This document shows, in pieces, positions 6,977-16,008 of a DNA stretch of 18,525 bases. Made by a program: the position numbers and the translations under genes. Below the pieces are notes generated by a model that was not told the origin of the DNA, searched no databases, and saw nothing but the letters and a program-made list of their open reading frames with translations. The stretch's first letter is position 1, and each line of letters starts with the position of its first letter. The stretch comes from ANME-2 cluster archaeon. Its GTDB lineage: Archaea; Halobacteriota; Methanosarcinia; Methanosarcinales; Methanogasteraceae. Location of the stretch: contig PIXW01000013.1 of assembly GCA_003601535.1 (NCBI GenBank), positions 1 to 18,525 on the forward strand, in the 5' to 3' direction.

Positions 6977-8995
6977 ATGGACAGGAGCATACGAAATATC
7001 GCCATTGCAGTAGCATCCGTGCTTGTGGTATTCATAATAGCAGGCGCATTATTTTTATTGGGCGATTCTGATGTTGCACTGATGTTTGCGATTGTAGGCG
7101 TACCAGCCATCATCGTCATCGCATCCGTGTGGTACATCAAATCCGTAAAACAGCGGCGGCTCGAAGACCCTGCAACACGTGTGAAGGAACGTGAACTGCG
7201 CAGCATCTGCAGGAACTTTATCCAGCTGCGCAACCGGATGCGCGGGATCGAGGATACACATTCGATCACCATTCCAGAGAGCGTCAAGGAGATGGATACG
7301 ATCGAAGGTGCAATAAATGAAAGCGGAGGGAGAATCGATCCGGATAGCCAGTCGGTTGATTGTGATCAGGATGTGATCAAGGGCGTGACACTGTTTGCGA
7401 TAAGAAACATCGCACAGGATCTTGATCAGACAAAACAGCGTTTTATCGATCGGTTGTATGATGTGGCGATCAAAAATACCGGTGACACCCGTGCAAAGTT
7501 CGAGACGTTGAATGATGCAGGATACGATCTCAGATCACATATCTCCGAACTCGAGTCACTGGTGCCGCCAGAGAATGATCTCGAAGAGATCGTCTCTTAT
7601 CTGGATCGTCTGAAGACCGTCGCTGAAAATGCGCTCAGAGGATGCGTGGATAATGCAAAGAAGCTCGCAGCATACCAGACCGGCGATATATCAGCTGCAC
7701 AGGTGGAAGATGCACTGGAGAAGCAGGATTATGAGGGCGTGGTATCCACGCTTGAACAGGACATCGCCGCACTCAAGACCGCAACAAAAGAGGAATTTCA
7801 GACGTACCGGAATTCATTGCTCAGTGCGCTCGATATCGCAATCGATGCGATCGATGATAAAAAATTCCGAGAATTTAAGGAAGAGGTACTTGGCGCATCA
7901 AGTCCTGAGAAGCTCGTGCGACTGGGTGAGATCGGAGACGCGTTCATAGAACACTGCCAGAAGATCGTTGGTCAGATGCATGCCGAACTATCGAGCACAG
8001 AAGATCACATAAAAGAGTTCGTGCCGCCTGATTACTTCTGGAAGGAGAGCGGGCTTGCAGAGAAGGAATATGTGCTGGATAACGAGGATGTCGAGGATGC
8101 TGCCAGATCGTTCGCATCCATGTTAAGCGAACTCGTGCCTGCCCTTGATACGGATCGAAGATCATACAAGATACTCAATAGTTATCACAGGACGATCGAA
8201 CGCCAGATCCGGAAGCAGTTGATCGCTCATGGCGTGGTCTCTGGGGACGATCTGAAGGTTGCGCATCCTGCCGATTTCCTGCATCTGTACGACTACTACC
8301 ATCCGGATGCAACATACAGCGAGAGCGACCAGATACTGCGACTCGCAGAGGGCGCAAAGATTGCCGAGAATCCGTTGACGATAAATATCACAGATGCGGA
8401 TGGAAACAGAATCGAAGGCGCAGAGATAACCCTGATGCACGAGACCGGTATCGGCGTTACCCTGAAGTATATTACAGATGAGGATGGATCTGTTACGATC
8501 GAAAATCCTGGCGAAGGAAGGTACCGTCTGGTTGTTACTGCCGCGCAGTACCGGAAGCACGAGAGCACAACCGTGCTTCCTGCGGATAACATCGATATCA
8601 CACTCGAAAAAATGGGCATCAGGGATTATCTCTGCCGTGAAAAGGCACAATCGATCAGGGATAATCTCAATAAGTATGCATCGGATGTTCTGAAGGAACT
8701 GGACAGGAGCGGGGTCGTGTCGTCAGCGTTCGAGATGTACATCAACAAGGAGTATCGCGCATGTCTTCTGTATATACTTGCAGAGGAGTATCCGAATCTG
8801 CGGTTTGTCTCGTCTGATTCCGGATATCTCGTGTACGATGAAGAGAAGATGGTATCAAGATTGATCGAGAGAGTAAAAACGATGGAAAAGGATGAGTATG
8901 CCATCTCTGATCTTGATATCCCGCTTCCGGATGAAGAGATTCTCCATCTGGCAGAGATGGCTGAAAAAGAGGGTATCCACATCAATATAACATGA
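6977..8995 (+). CDS. Membrane-anchored coiled-coil protein with an Ig/CnaB-like domain, unknown function
   Basis: 672 residues; I do not recognise the family as a whole. Two hydrophobic helices at about 8-29 and 33-54 form an N-terminal hairpin anchor, followed by KQRR, suggesting that the rest is cytoplasmic. Residues about 60-460 are highly charged and helical with heptad-like spacing (several coiled-coil stretches). Residues about 465-545 look like a CnaB/carboxypeptidase-regulatory beta domain ([17 protein letters not shown], then [18 protein letters not shown]). Residues about 550-672 are another helical domain with no signature I know. The ATG at 6977 follows dph6 by 23 bases. The stop overlaps the thiC start (ATGA), so it is co-translated with thiC. 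No catalytic motif is visible. Topology is inferred; if the hairpin flips, the beta domain could be outside. Confidence 0.8.
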   Translation: MDRSIRNIAIAVASVLVVFIIAGALFLLGDSDVALMFAIVGVPAIIVIASVWYIKSVKQRRLEDPATRVKERELRSICRNFIQLRNRMRGIEDTHSITIPESVKEMDTIEGAINESGGRIDPDSQSVDCDQDVIKGVTLFAIRNIAQDLDQTKQRFIDRLYDVAIKNTGDTRAKFETLNDAGYDLRSHISELESLVPPENDLEEIVSYLDRLKTVAENALRGCVDNAKKLAAYQTGDISAAQVEDALEKQDYEGVVSTLEQDIAALKTATKEEFQTYRNSLLSALDIAIDAIDDKKFREFKEEVLGASSPEKLVRLGEIGDAFIEHCQKIVGQMHAELSSTEDHIKEFVPPDYFWKESGLAEKEYVLDNEDVEDAARSFASMLSELVPALDTDRRSYKILNSYHRTIERQIRKQLIAHGVVSGDDLKVAHPADFLHLYDYYHPDATYSESDQILRLAEGAKIAENPLTINITDADGNRIEGAEITLMHETGIGVTLKYITDEDGSVTIENPGEGRYRLVVTAAQYRKHESTTVLPADNIDITLEKMGIRDYLCREKAQSIRDNLNKYASDVLKELDRSGVVSSAFEMYINKEYRACLLYILAEEYPNLRFVSSDSGYLVYDEEKMVSRLIERVKTMEKDEYAISDLDIPLPDEEILHLAEMAEKEGIHINIT

Positions 8996-10269
8996 CACAA
9001 CTTGACAGCGCACGCAGAGGCGAGATCACCGATGAGATCCGGGATGCGGCAGAGAGAGAGGGAATCGATGCAGAAAAATTGCGGCGCCTCGTTGCATCAG
9101 GGCATGTGGTGATCCCGAGGAATATCTCTTCGAGGGCTCTGCCCACACCAATCGGGGAGCGTGTATGTACCAAAATCAATGCCAATCTCGGAACATCTGC
9201 CGATTATGCCGAGATCGACGAGGAGATCGAGAAGGCGCATGTTGCGGTTCGATATGGAGCAGACACCGTGATGGACCTCTCGACAGGCGGCGATCTCGCC
9301 GATGTACTGAAGAGGATTCTTGCAGCGGTTTCGGTCCCTGTGGGAACGGTTCCGATCTATCATGCGGTATGTAGAGAGACCACACTGCCAGATACGTGCG
9401 CTGATGATCTATTCAATGCGGTTCGCAACCATGCAGAGAGCGGTGTGGATTTCATGACGATCCATGCAGGCGTTAACAGAGAGACGTTTGAGCACCTCAC
9501 AGGAGCAGACCGGATACTGGATGTTGTGAGCCGCGGAGGGTCGCTCACCATCGCATGGATGCTGCACCATGAGGCAGAGAATCCGTTCTATTCCGAGTTT
9601 GATTACCTGCTCGAGATCGCCCGTGAATATGACATCACACTCAGTCTCGGTGATGGGATGCGCCCGGGATGCATCGCTGATGCAAACGATCCTGCGATGT
9701 TCGCTGAGATCATCGCGCTCGGCAGACTGGTCAAGCGGGCAAGAGCAGCCGGTGTTCAGTGCATGGTCGAGGGACCTGGTCATGTTCCGGTGGATGGCAT
9801 CGAGTATGGCGTGCGTGCTATGAAACAGCTCTGTGATAACGCTCCCTTGTACCTGTTAGGTCCGATCACAACCGACCTTGCACCTGGTTACGATCACATC
9901 ACCGGTGCGATCGGCGGCGCAATCGCTGGCATGTATGGCGCTGATTTTCTCTGCATGCTCACGCCGGCTGAGCATCTTGCGCTCCCAACCGTCGATGATA
10001 TCAGAGAGGGAACGATCGTGACCAGAATCGCGGCTCATGCCATCGATCTCGTGAAACCTGGCGTGCGGGAGCGTGCATTCTCGATGGATCGGAGGATGGC
10101 GCTCGCACGCAAAGACCTCGACTGGAATGCACAGTTCGAATGTGCCATCGATGGCGAGCGAGCAAAATCGATACATGAGACGCGGATCAGTGGCGGCGAT
10201 GCATGTTCGATGTGCGGAGAGCTGTGTGCGATCAGGGTGATGAAAGAGGCGCTCGGGAAGAAGGGTTGA
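8992..10269 (+). CDS. thiC: Phosphomethylpyrimidine synthase (thiamine biosynthesis)
   Basis: 425 residues, matching archaeal ThiC length. This radical-SAM enzyme rearranges 5-aminoimidazole ribotide to hydroxymethylpyrimidine phosphate. Conserved runs include [73 protein letters not shown], and [16 protein letters not shown]. The cluster-binding cysteines are at the C-terminus: C405, C408, C412 in CSMCGELC. The spacing is CX2CX3C rather than the CX2CX4C of the well-studied bacterial enzymes; this may be normal for the archaeal branch. Start ATG overlaps the upstream gene's stop (ATGA). Last gene of the porC-thiC run. No TPP riboswitch is visible, as there is no leader. Confidence 0.96.
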   Translation: MTQLDSARRGEITDEIRDAAEREGIDAEKLRRLVASGHVVIPRNISSRALPTPIGERVCTKINANLGTSADYAEIDEEIEKAHVAVRYGADTVMDLSTGGDLADVLKRILAAVSVPVGTVPIYHAVCRETTLPDTCADDLFNAVRNHAESGVDFMTIHAGVNRETFEHLTGADRILDVVSRGGSLTIAWMLHHEAENPFYSEFDYLLEIAREYDITLSLGDGMRPGCIADANDPAMFAEIIALGRLVKRARAAGVQCMVEGPGHVPVDGIEYGVRAMKQLCDNAPLYLLGPITTDLAPGYDHITGAIGGAIAGMYGADFLCMLTPAEHLALPTVDDIREGTIVTRIAAHAIDLVKPGVRERAFSMDRRMALARKDLDWNAQFECAIDGERAKSIHETRISGGDACSMCGELCAIRVMKEALGKKG

Positions 10270-10281
10270 GTGATGGTCGAG

Positions 10282-10327
10282 TTTTTCGGATACCATGGTT
10301 GATCGTGAGATCTAATGAGATGTTTTT
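10282..10327 (+). terminator. Possible archaeal U-tract terminator region after thiC
   Basis: T5 runs at 10282-10286 and 10323-10327 lie 13 and 54 bases after the thiC stop. Archaeal termination uses U-tracts without a strict hairpin, so these are reasonable candidates. Short T-runs also occur by chance. Confidence 0.3.
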
Positions 10328-10468
10328 GCATGGGCATTTGTTATCTTCGAGATCCTTAGCGACGGTGGTGCAATCGCAGGTATGGTCAGGAGCAGGTCTG
10401 GTTGGATGTAATCCATCCATTGCATCTCGCATCTGCGGTAACGTTAAGTCTGAATAGCGGAATATTTG

Positions 10469-10475
10469 TTTATAT
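10469..10475 (+). promoter_or_regulatory. TATA box of the cytochrome operon
   Basis: TTTATAT centred at about 10472 predicts a start of transcription near 10498, leaving a leader of roughly 13 bases before the ATG at 10511. A GGAAG at 10496-10500 lies ten bases ahead of the ATG and may act in ribosome binding. Confidence 0.55.
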
Positions 10476-10487
10476 CTGATCGATCAG
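10476..10487. promoter_or_regulatory. Perfect 12-base palindrome abutting the TATA box (candidate operator)
   Basis: CTGATCGATCAG is a perfect palindrome directly next to the TATA box and upstream of the predicted transcription start. A repressor bound here would block initiation of the cytochrome genes. The GATC repeats could also reflect a methylation site or the general GATC richness of this genome (GATC is common throughout the window). Confidence 0.4.
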
Positions 10488-10510
10488 CAAGACACGGAAG
10501 AACCAGAACA

Positions 10511-11401
10511 ATGAAAGAAAAGAACCTCTGGATGGGACTTGCAATAGCATCGCTTGCACTATTCATGATTCCGTATACGATCTCCATGTTTGCAGGACAG
10601 CACACCTTCTATAATGTATGCGACATGGAATCGAAGTGCTCAAAGTGTCATGAGGATGTCTGGAACCAACTGGATGGATCTCAGACGGTGGAAGCACATA
10701 AGAATGCGGCGAACAATAACAATTATACGACATATATGGGTGTTGGGGGAATCGAGTATGACAAAACCGCTCATGAGAATTACAACAGCATTTACAGCTA
10801 TTATCCGGTGATATACACGATGGATTTTGTTGACGATACCATCGGCGATAATCAAACATACGATAACGGCGATGTCGCATATTTCTGGAACAGCAGCAGA
10901 TGGGAAAAGACAATATGGGATGGTTCTTCCTTCATCTCCACAGGCGAATTCAAACTGATCAGACTCGACACAAATAATGACGGTTCCATCGATACCAATG
11001 AACTGTGCAGTTTCTGCCACAATACCACGCTCTTTGGACTGTCAGGCACCCACACCAGGCGAACGGTGCGAGTCTGCGATAATGACCGCTGTCATGGAAA
11101 TCAGAATCATACCTACAATGATCCTGATCTCTTTGGAGAGGATTCAGGCGCTGCTCATGTTGGAGTGAACCTCAGCAGGTCTGTTCATGCCGCATTCTAT
11201 CTCAGTGCATCCAACGAATCATCGCCTCATGTTGCAGGAGAGCCGTTTGGACATGGAGCAGGTAACGTGCACGGTTCGTACATATCAAAGGGATACTGGT
11301 CATGCATGGGCTGCCATTCCGGGGCAGGGGCGAACATTACCTTCGGGCAGGCAGAACATTATGGACATGGAGATGAGAGTGCGCCAACGAGGTATCGATA
11401 A
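10511..11401 (+). CDS. Membrane-anchored multiheme c-type cytochrome (four candidate heme sites)
   Basis: 296 residues. The N-terminus is a hydrophobic segment (about 6-27) followed by SMFAGQHTFYN, a signature that recurs in the third cytochrome of this window. Heme attachment motifs: CSKCH (C43), CSFCH (C166), CMGCH (C265), plus CDNDRCH (C189-C194), an unusual CX4CH. Many asparagine-X-Ser/Thr sequons and extra histidines suggest an external, possibly glycosylated protein with bis-histidine hemes. The ATG at 10511 is chosen over an in-frame upstream start (10466) because that one lies at or before the TATA box. Separated by 11 bases from the giant cytochrome, so probably one operon. Likely role: electron transfer at the outer face of the membrane (inference). 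Redox partners unknown. Confidence 0.9.
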   Translation: MKEKNLWMGLAIASLALFMIPYTISMFAGQHTFYNVCDMESKCSKCHEDVWNQLDGSQTVEAHKNAANNNNYTTYMGVGGIEYDKTAHENYNSIYSYYPVIYTMDFVDDTIGDNQTYDNGDVAYFWNSSRWEKTIWDGSSFISTGEFKLIRLDTNNDGSIDTNELCSFCHNTTLFGLSGTHTRRTVRVCDNDRCHGNQNHTYNDPDLFGEDSGAAHVGVNLSRSVHAAFYLSASNESSPHVAGEPFGHGAGNVHGSYISKGYWSCMGCHSGAGANITFGQAEHYGHGDESAPTRYR

Positions 11402-11412
11402 CAGGGGGGTTT

Positions 11413-14400
11413 GTGATTAAAGGTCTGATGCTGGTATTGATATTACTGACAACATGCGGATATGCAGGCGCAGCCCTGCCTGCAGTGAGCCATTCTGGCG
11501 GTTACACAGTGGTTTTGACATACGGGCAGACTCCGTACCAGCTCGGATACCGCACAAATACATCAACCGGATGGGACTGGTGGGATGGCAGCGGGGAGGA
11601 CAGGCAGAGGAATCTCATACTGGTGAATGTATTCAATAAGACTACCAGAGATGGTAAGCCTTCGCTAAAAAAGGTCAGCGGGCTATCGATCAATGTCACC
11701 ATCACATATCCCACCTACAACTACACAACAGGTTTCTCAACAAACCGTACCACTGCAATCGCTCTTGAAGAGGATGAGGAGCGTCATTGCTATTATGGGG
11801 TGTTCTATTATCCGAATGATGCATACACAGGCGTATATTACATCGATTTTAGAAATATGATCGATTCAATCGATATATCCTTCGACACCAACTTTGCAAC
11901 AACGCTCTGGGGCTGCCAGGCAAGGGGATGCCATGACGCACGGAGCACACAGACGAATCCATCCGAACGATTCCCAACTACCACGGTACATCCAAACAGA
12001 ATCGTATCAGGATCGCTTGCGAGTGACTGCCAGAGTATGTGCCACGGTCCTTATGCTTCCCAGTTCCTCACAGCAACCCCGGTACATCTGCATGAAATAA
12101 AATTTGGTCATGAAGGAGGGTTTATCTGCGGCAATGAAGGTGCGGTAACGATATTTGAAGCCGATGACGAACGCGGAAGAGTCATCCTGACGATGGACAC
12201 ATCCAAACCAGGGTACCCAGGATCGGATCTGGTCAGACCAAGAGTCCAGACACCGCTCGCCGATCCATCCCACGTATTCATCGCAAACTGCACCGACTGC
12301 CATACGAACTTCATCCATGATGGAGAGGGGAGTGCGAGATACAATATCGCAAAACCCAGGTACCTCAATGGAACCAACATCATCAGCACCGGCGTCCATT
12401 CCCGCGTGAAGTGCGAACTCTGCCATGGAAACTTGAGTTACCCATCGATCCCTTCTGATCAATATTCATTGACCGGCACGCTCGGTGGTTATGCTCCGAT
12501 GTTTACATCCTATCAGCGATCAGAAGATTCTTTCATCATCAATGTGAGCGGTGGCGACATCAATGTAACAGTAGTCGGGGACGATCCTGCATACAATCTG
12601 ACGCTCTCTCTGATCGGTCCAATCGATGGCACCACCATTCAGGATCTGAACACAAGCGACAACTGGCACGGCACCTACTATGTTCCAAGCGTGAACGGAA
12701 GCGCATCATTTACCACTGGATCAAGGATATACCGCCCACAGAATGCTACACGCGCAAAATATACCGTACTCGAAGATGCTCCGCAGGAGGGGACATGGAT
12801 AGCAAGGATATTCGGCTGGTCTCCGGGGATGGTGAATTACACCATCACATCAAACCATCCGATCGCACACAAGCCGATCATCCATATTCCGTGGAACTGC
12901 AGCGAGTGTCATAACCCGAATCCACCTCCGGATTGCGAGAATGCATCCACAGAGCTGCCGATACCGAACTGGGATGAGCATGGAATCGCTTATGCGCATG
13001 CCGATGTGCCATGCAGATCATGCCACAATTCGCTGCATGAGATATCGATTCTGAATTGCGTTGAATGTCACAGGGGGTTGTCAGGCGGACACAGGGAGAT
13101 AACAGAGATGAAAAAATGCCTCGTGTGCCATTTTGAGCCTCATTATAACCCGGTGAGAATGGGAGATCCGATCACCGTGAAACGGATCGATCGCAGTTTC
13201 AACATCTCGGCAGGAGAGATACGCGGATTCAAGGATATCATTCCAGAACATACAGCATGGGTCACCTTCAATTTGACATGGGGTGGCGACAGACTTGCAC
13301 TGGTGATCGTCCGTCCGGATGCGATCTCCTCAACCGGTGTAACCATATCCGGGTATGGTGCCAGATACAACAGGAGTGAATGGAATCTCAATCTAACCGA
13401 TGAGATGAAGAACATAAGATTCAATAAAGAAATGGCTCTCTACGATGGCAACACCAGTCACAGGTTCATACGGGTGGACAATCCGGAACCTGGTAAATGG
13501 TACGGTTATGTCATCGAGGTCAATCCGAGCTCAAAAGCAAAGCTTTCAATAGAATATGGCATCAATTCTATTGCCGGGTGCACCGGCTGCCACGATTTTC
13601 CAGGTTTTGAGAAAGGTATCCATGCAGGGATGAACGGTGCAGAGAGCGACCTCAACAGATCGTGCTGGGCATGTCACGGAGATGGTGATATGCCGTCCAG
13701 TCATCCGGGGGATGTGTATCTGTTCAGATGGGACGATGTTCCAGGAAACAGCAACGACAACAAGACCCTCTTAGACCATCTCAGGGATGATTACAATATC
13801 GGCTGGGCGGAAGGTGCGACAATCCGCAAATCCGGTGACAACAGAACCATCCGTGTCTTCGATGGTGAAAACTCAGCTGAAATAACGATCGATGAGAAGG
13901 AGGAAAAAGCGACCTTAAAAATCAGCGATGGTAGAGTCTACGATCTGGAAGTCAAAAAGAGGAACGGCAAGCTAAACGTATACAAGGATGCCGAAAAGAA
14001 GAACTGCAACAACAACGACTGTCACACCTTCGACCAATCAAAGTATAAAGAACCGATGATATACGAGCATTTCAAGGATGCTGACAGACTCGACAACCGG
14101 GGAAACATCACCACATCGAACATCAGCACCACGGTTGGATGTGAAGTATGTCATGTCAACAGCCTCGTCGACACCACAGATCCAACTCCAAGCAAGACAT
14201 ACAGGGTATCCCATTACGGCTCGACCCGTGACCTTATGGCATATTCGGATAATATCAGAACGAACTGCACCTACTGTCACGAGGATGAGGAGAACTCAGA
14301 GGACTGGGGGGATGCGATCGATCCAATGGATGAGGAGTCGCCGATGATCGATGAGGATGAGGAGGCGACCCTGCATGCAGGTGACCTGTGGGAACTCAGG

Positions 14401-16008
14401 AATGGATATATATTTAAGGTTGTATCTGTCGATCTGAATGGAAACAATGCACGCGTGCGACTGAGCAGGAACGGAGAACTGCTCAACCAGAGCGTTGTGA
14501 GTAGGGACATCCCGTTTGAATACGAGAAGACGATCACAGTGGATGGCAGAACTTATGATCAGACCATCGTTTCGCTGAATCTGACAGGCGTCATGAGGAG
14601 TGTGGATGGTGTGGTTGCGACGTTCGAGGGAAGAACGATCAAACGAATTCATCAGGAGACCACGAATGCCGCATGTTATGCCTGCCATGCGGAAGGATAT
14701 GCAAGAAACAGTCGATACAACATCACAGATCGGAGAGGGGATGTGACATATTATACAAAGGTGGTTGTCGATTTTGAATATGAAGGCAACCAGTCACAGA
14801 CGCTTGCGTCCGGCGATGACTGGAATCTCGGAGATGGATTCGTTCTCGCAGCAACAGCGATCGATGCAGATGGGGATCTTGCCAGACTCGAACTGAGAAG
14901 GAACGGTACCACTGTTGAGGAATATGTGGTGCATACCGGTGATGTCTTCAAATACGAGGCTGATATCCCTCCATTTACCGATGTATGCATATTCAGAGCG
15001 AACGTGTCAGGGATATTCAGATCTTATGGCGATGATCTGATCGTGCTCAGGGATGTGCGGCTGATCTCGCCTGATCTCCAGAGTGTGGATGTTGAGGATG
15101 ACATCAAGGTGGATGATTACAACGTATCATGGATTGCGGTCGGCGAGGATTTCGGAGGGAAGGAGCCGGATACGTTCCATGTGCCGCCGCTCATCAATGG
15201 TAGGGGCATAGCGTTTGCTGACTGCGTCCACTGTCATGACATCAGCAGCGGTATGGATATAAAATGCGTCAATGCGATCGATTCGCAACTGGGGGCACAC
15301 GCCCACCTCAACAGGTATGCGGAGAACGAGACCGTATTATCGGATTCGATCGATAAAGCCTGCTGGGCATGTCATGGAATCGGAACAGAGCCATCGGTTC
15401 ATCCGGACAAGAAGCCAGAGGATTGTGCAGACTGTCATGTGCATGAAATACTCTTCGATGCAACCGATCTGAGCGATGTGCCGCACGGAAGGGTTAAGAA
15501 CTGCACCAGCTGTCATGGAGGATCAGGGCGTGATCCGCATGTGATCACCATGTTTGGAGCGGTTCCGCATATCGGGGATATCAAGGTATCACCGCAGATA
15601 TGCTATCCGGGAGAGGCTGTCCGGTTGAGCGCAATCGCTGCTTCCGGATGGAAACTGGAGGTGAGGAGAGCAGAGTACTTTATGGATTCCATGGGTGCTG
15701 ACGGAACAGGAACGCCGATGGAACCGGTCGACGGTGCGTTCGACTGCAATACCGAAGAGATCGAAGCATCGATCGACACCTCGAAATTACCGGTCGGCAA
15801 CCACACAATCTATGTGCATGCCATGGAATCGAAGGATACATGGGGTAGCGTGGCATCGGTCACACTGGAGGTAAAGCAAGGCAAGATGCCCGGTGCAATC
15901 AGGACTATTGCCCCCTTTATCTCGATGCACTGGTATGCAATCACCATAGCAGTATTTATACTACTGTACGCGGTCAAAAAATTCTTCGCATCGCATAAAG
16001 AATCATGA
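11413..16008 (+). CDS. Giant multiheme c-type cytochrome with S-layer-like and other beta domains
   Basis: 1531 residues. Signal peptide at about 1-22; C-terminal transmembrane anchor at about 1500-1522 followed by lysines. Heme motifs: 15 CXXCH with first cysteines at 293, 334, 496, 534, 549, 569, 723, 751, 910, 952, 1088, 1271, 1317, 1338 and 1364; one CX3CH at 206; two CX4CH at 168 and 865. Between heme groups lie beta-rich inserts: about 20-165; about 350-480 and 585-715 (each ending like a PPC domain, with EGTWIARI and PGKWYGYVIEV); about 987-1075 and 1118-1225 (AGDLWELRNGYIF and SGDDWNLGDGFVL, the pattern of the archaeal S-layer domain PF07752); and an Ig-like domain at about 1380-1495. 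An acidic linker lies near 957-985. Start GTG at 11413 is preferred over ATG at 11428 because it supplies the charged lysine of the signal peptide; a G6 run precedes it. Probably an extracellular electron conduit crossing the S-layer. Confidence 0.9.
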   Translation: MIKGLMLVLILLTTCGYAGAALPAVSHSGGYTVVLTYGQTPYQLGYRTNTSTGWDWWDGSGEDRQRNLILVNVFNKTTRDGKPSLKKVSGLSINVTITYPTYNYTTGFSTNRTTAIALEEDEERHCYYGVFYYPNDAYTGVYYIDFRNMIDSIDISFDTNFATTLWGCQARGCHDARSTQTNPSERFPTTTVHPNRIVSGSLASDCQSMCHGPYASQFLTATPVHLHEIKFGHEGGFICGNEGAVTIFEADDERGRVILTMDTSKPGYPGSDLVRPRVQTPLADPSHVFIANCTDCHTNFIHDGEGSARYNIAKPRYLNGTNIISTGVHSRVKCELCHGNLSYPSIPSDQYSLTGTLGGYAPMFTSYQRSEDSFIINVSGGDINVTVVGDDPAYNLTLSLIGPIDGTTIQDLNTSDNWHGTYYVPSVNGSASFTTGSRIYRPQNATRAKYTVLEDAPQEGTWIARIFGWSPGMVNYTITSNHPIAHKPIIHIPWNCSECHNPNPPPDCENASTELPIPNWDEHGIAYAHADVPCRSCHNSLHEISILNCVECHRGLSGGHREITEMKKCLVCHFEPHYNPVRMGDPITVKRIDRSFNISAGEIRGFKDIIPEHTAWVTFNLTWGGDRLALVIVRPDAISSTGVTISGYGARYNRSEWNLNLTDEMKNIRFNKEMALYDGNTSHRFIRVDNPEPGKWYGYVIEVNPSSKAKLSIEYGINSIAGCTGCHDFPGFEKGIHAGMNGAESDLNRSCWACHGDGDMPSSHPGDVYLFRWDDVPGNSNDNKTLLDHLRDDYNIGWAEGATIRKSGDNRTIRVFDGENSAEITIDEKEEKATLKISDGRVYDLEVKKRNGKLNVYKDAEKKNCNNNDCHTFDQSKYKEPMIYEHFKDADRLDNRGNITTSNISTTVGCEVCHVNSLVDTTDPTPSKTYRVSHYGSTRDLMAYSDNIRTNCTYCHEDEENSEDWGDAIDPMDEESPMIDEDEEATLHAGDLWELRNGYIFKVVSVDLNGNNARVRLSRNGELLNQSVVSRDIPFEYEKTITVDGRTYDQTIVSLNLTGVMRSVDGVVATFEGRTIKRIHQETTNAACYACHAEGYARNSRYNITDRRGDVTYYTKVVVDFEYEGNQSQTLASGDDWNLGDGFVLAATAIDADGDLARLELRRNGTTVEEYVVHTGDVFKYEADIPPFTDVCIFRANVSGIFRSYGDDLIVLRDVRLISPDLQSVDVEDDIKVDDYNVSWIAVGEDFGGKEPDTFHVPPLINGRGIAFADCVHCHDISSGMDIKCVNAIDSQLGAHAHLNRYAENETVLSDSIDKACWACHGIGTEPSVHPDKKPEDCADCHVHEILFDATDLSDVPHGRVKNCTSCHGGSGRDPHVITMFGAVPHIGDIKVSPQICYPGEAVRLSAIAASGWKLEVRRAEYFMDSMGADGTGTPMEPVDGAFDCNTEEIEASIDTSKLPVGNHTIYVHAMESKDTWGSVASVTLEVKQGKMPGAIRTIAPFISMHWYAITIAVFILLYAVKKFFASHKES

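Larger units (their letters stand above)
10270..10510. other. Intergenic region between thiC and the cytochrome genes
   Basis: 241 bases without a convincing gene. It holds two T5 runs close behind thiC (possible archaeal termination), a 6-base hairpin (TGGATG 10403-10408, CATCCA 10414-10419), a TATA box and a 12-base palindrome next to it. The short frames crossing it have no recognisable protein character. Confidence 0.7.

Noticed and set aside
10403..10419. Small hairpin TGGATG/CATCCA as an intrinsic terminator
   Set aside because: The stem is only 6 bases, no T-run follows it, and archaeal terminators do not need hairpins. It is too far from the thiC stop to be convincing.
10203..10457. 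84-residue plus frame spanning the thiC end and the following gap
   Set aside because: It begins inside thiC in another frame, has no start signal of its own, and shows no protein-like composition in the gap.
11413..16008. The giant cytochrome as an artefact of fused genes
   Set aside because: The frame is unbroken, has one signal peptide at the start and one anchor at the end, and heme motifs and beta domains alternate throughout with no internal start signal.
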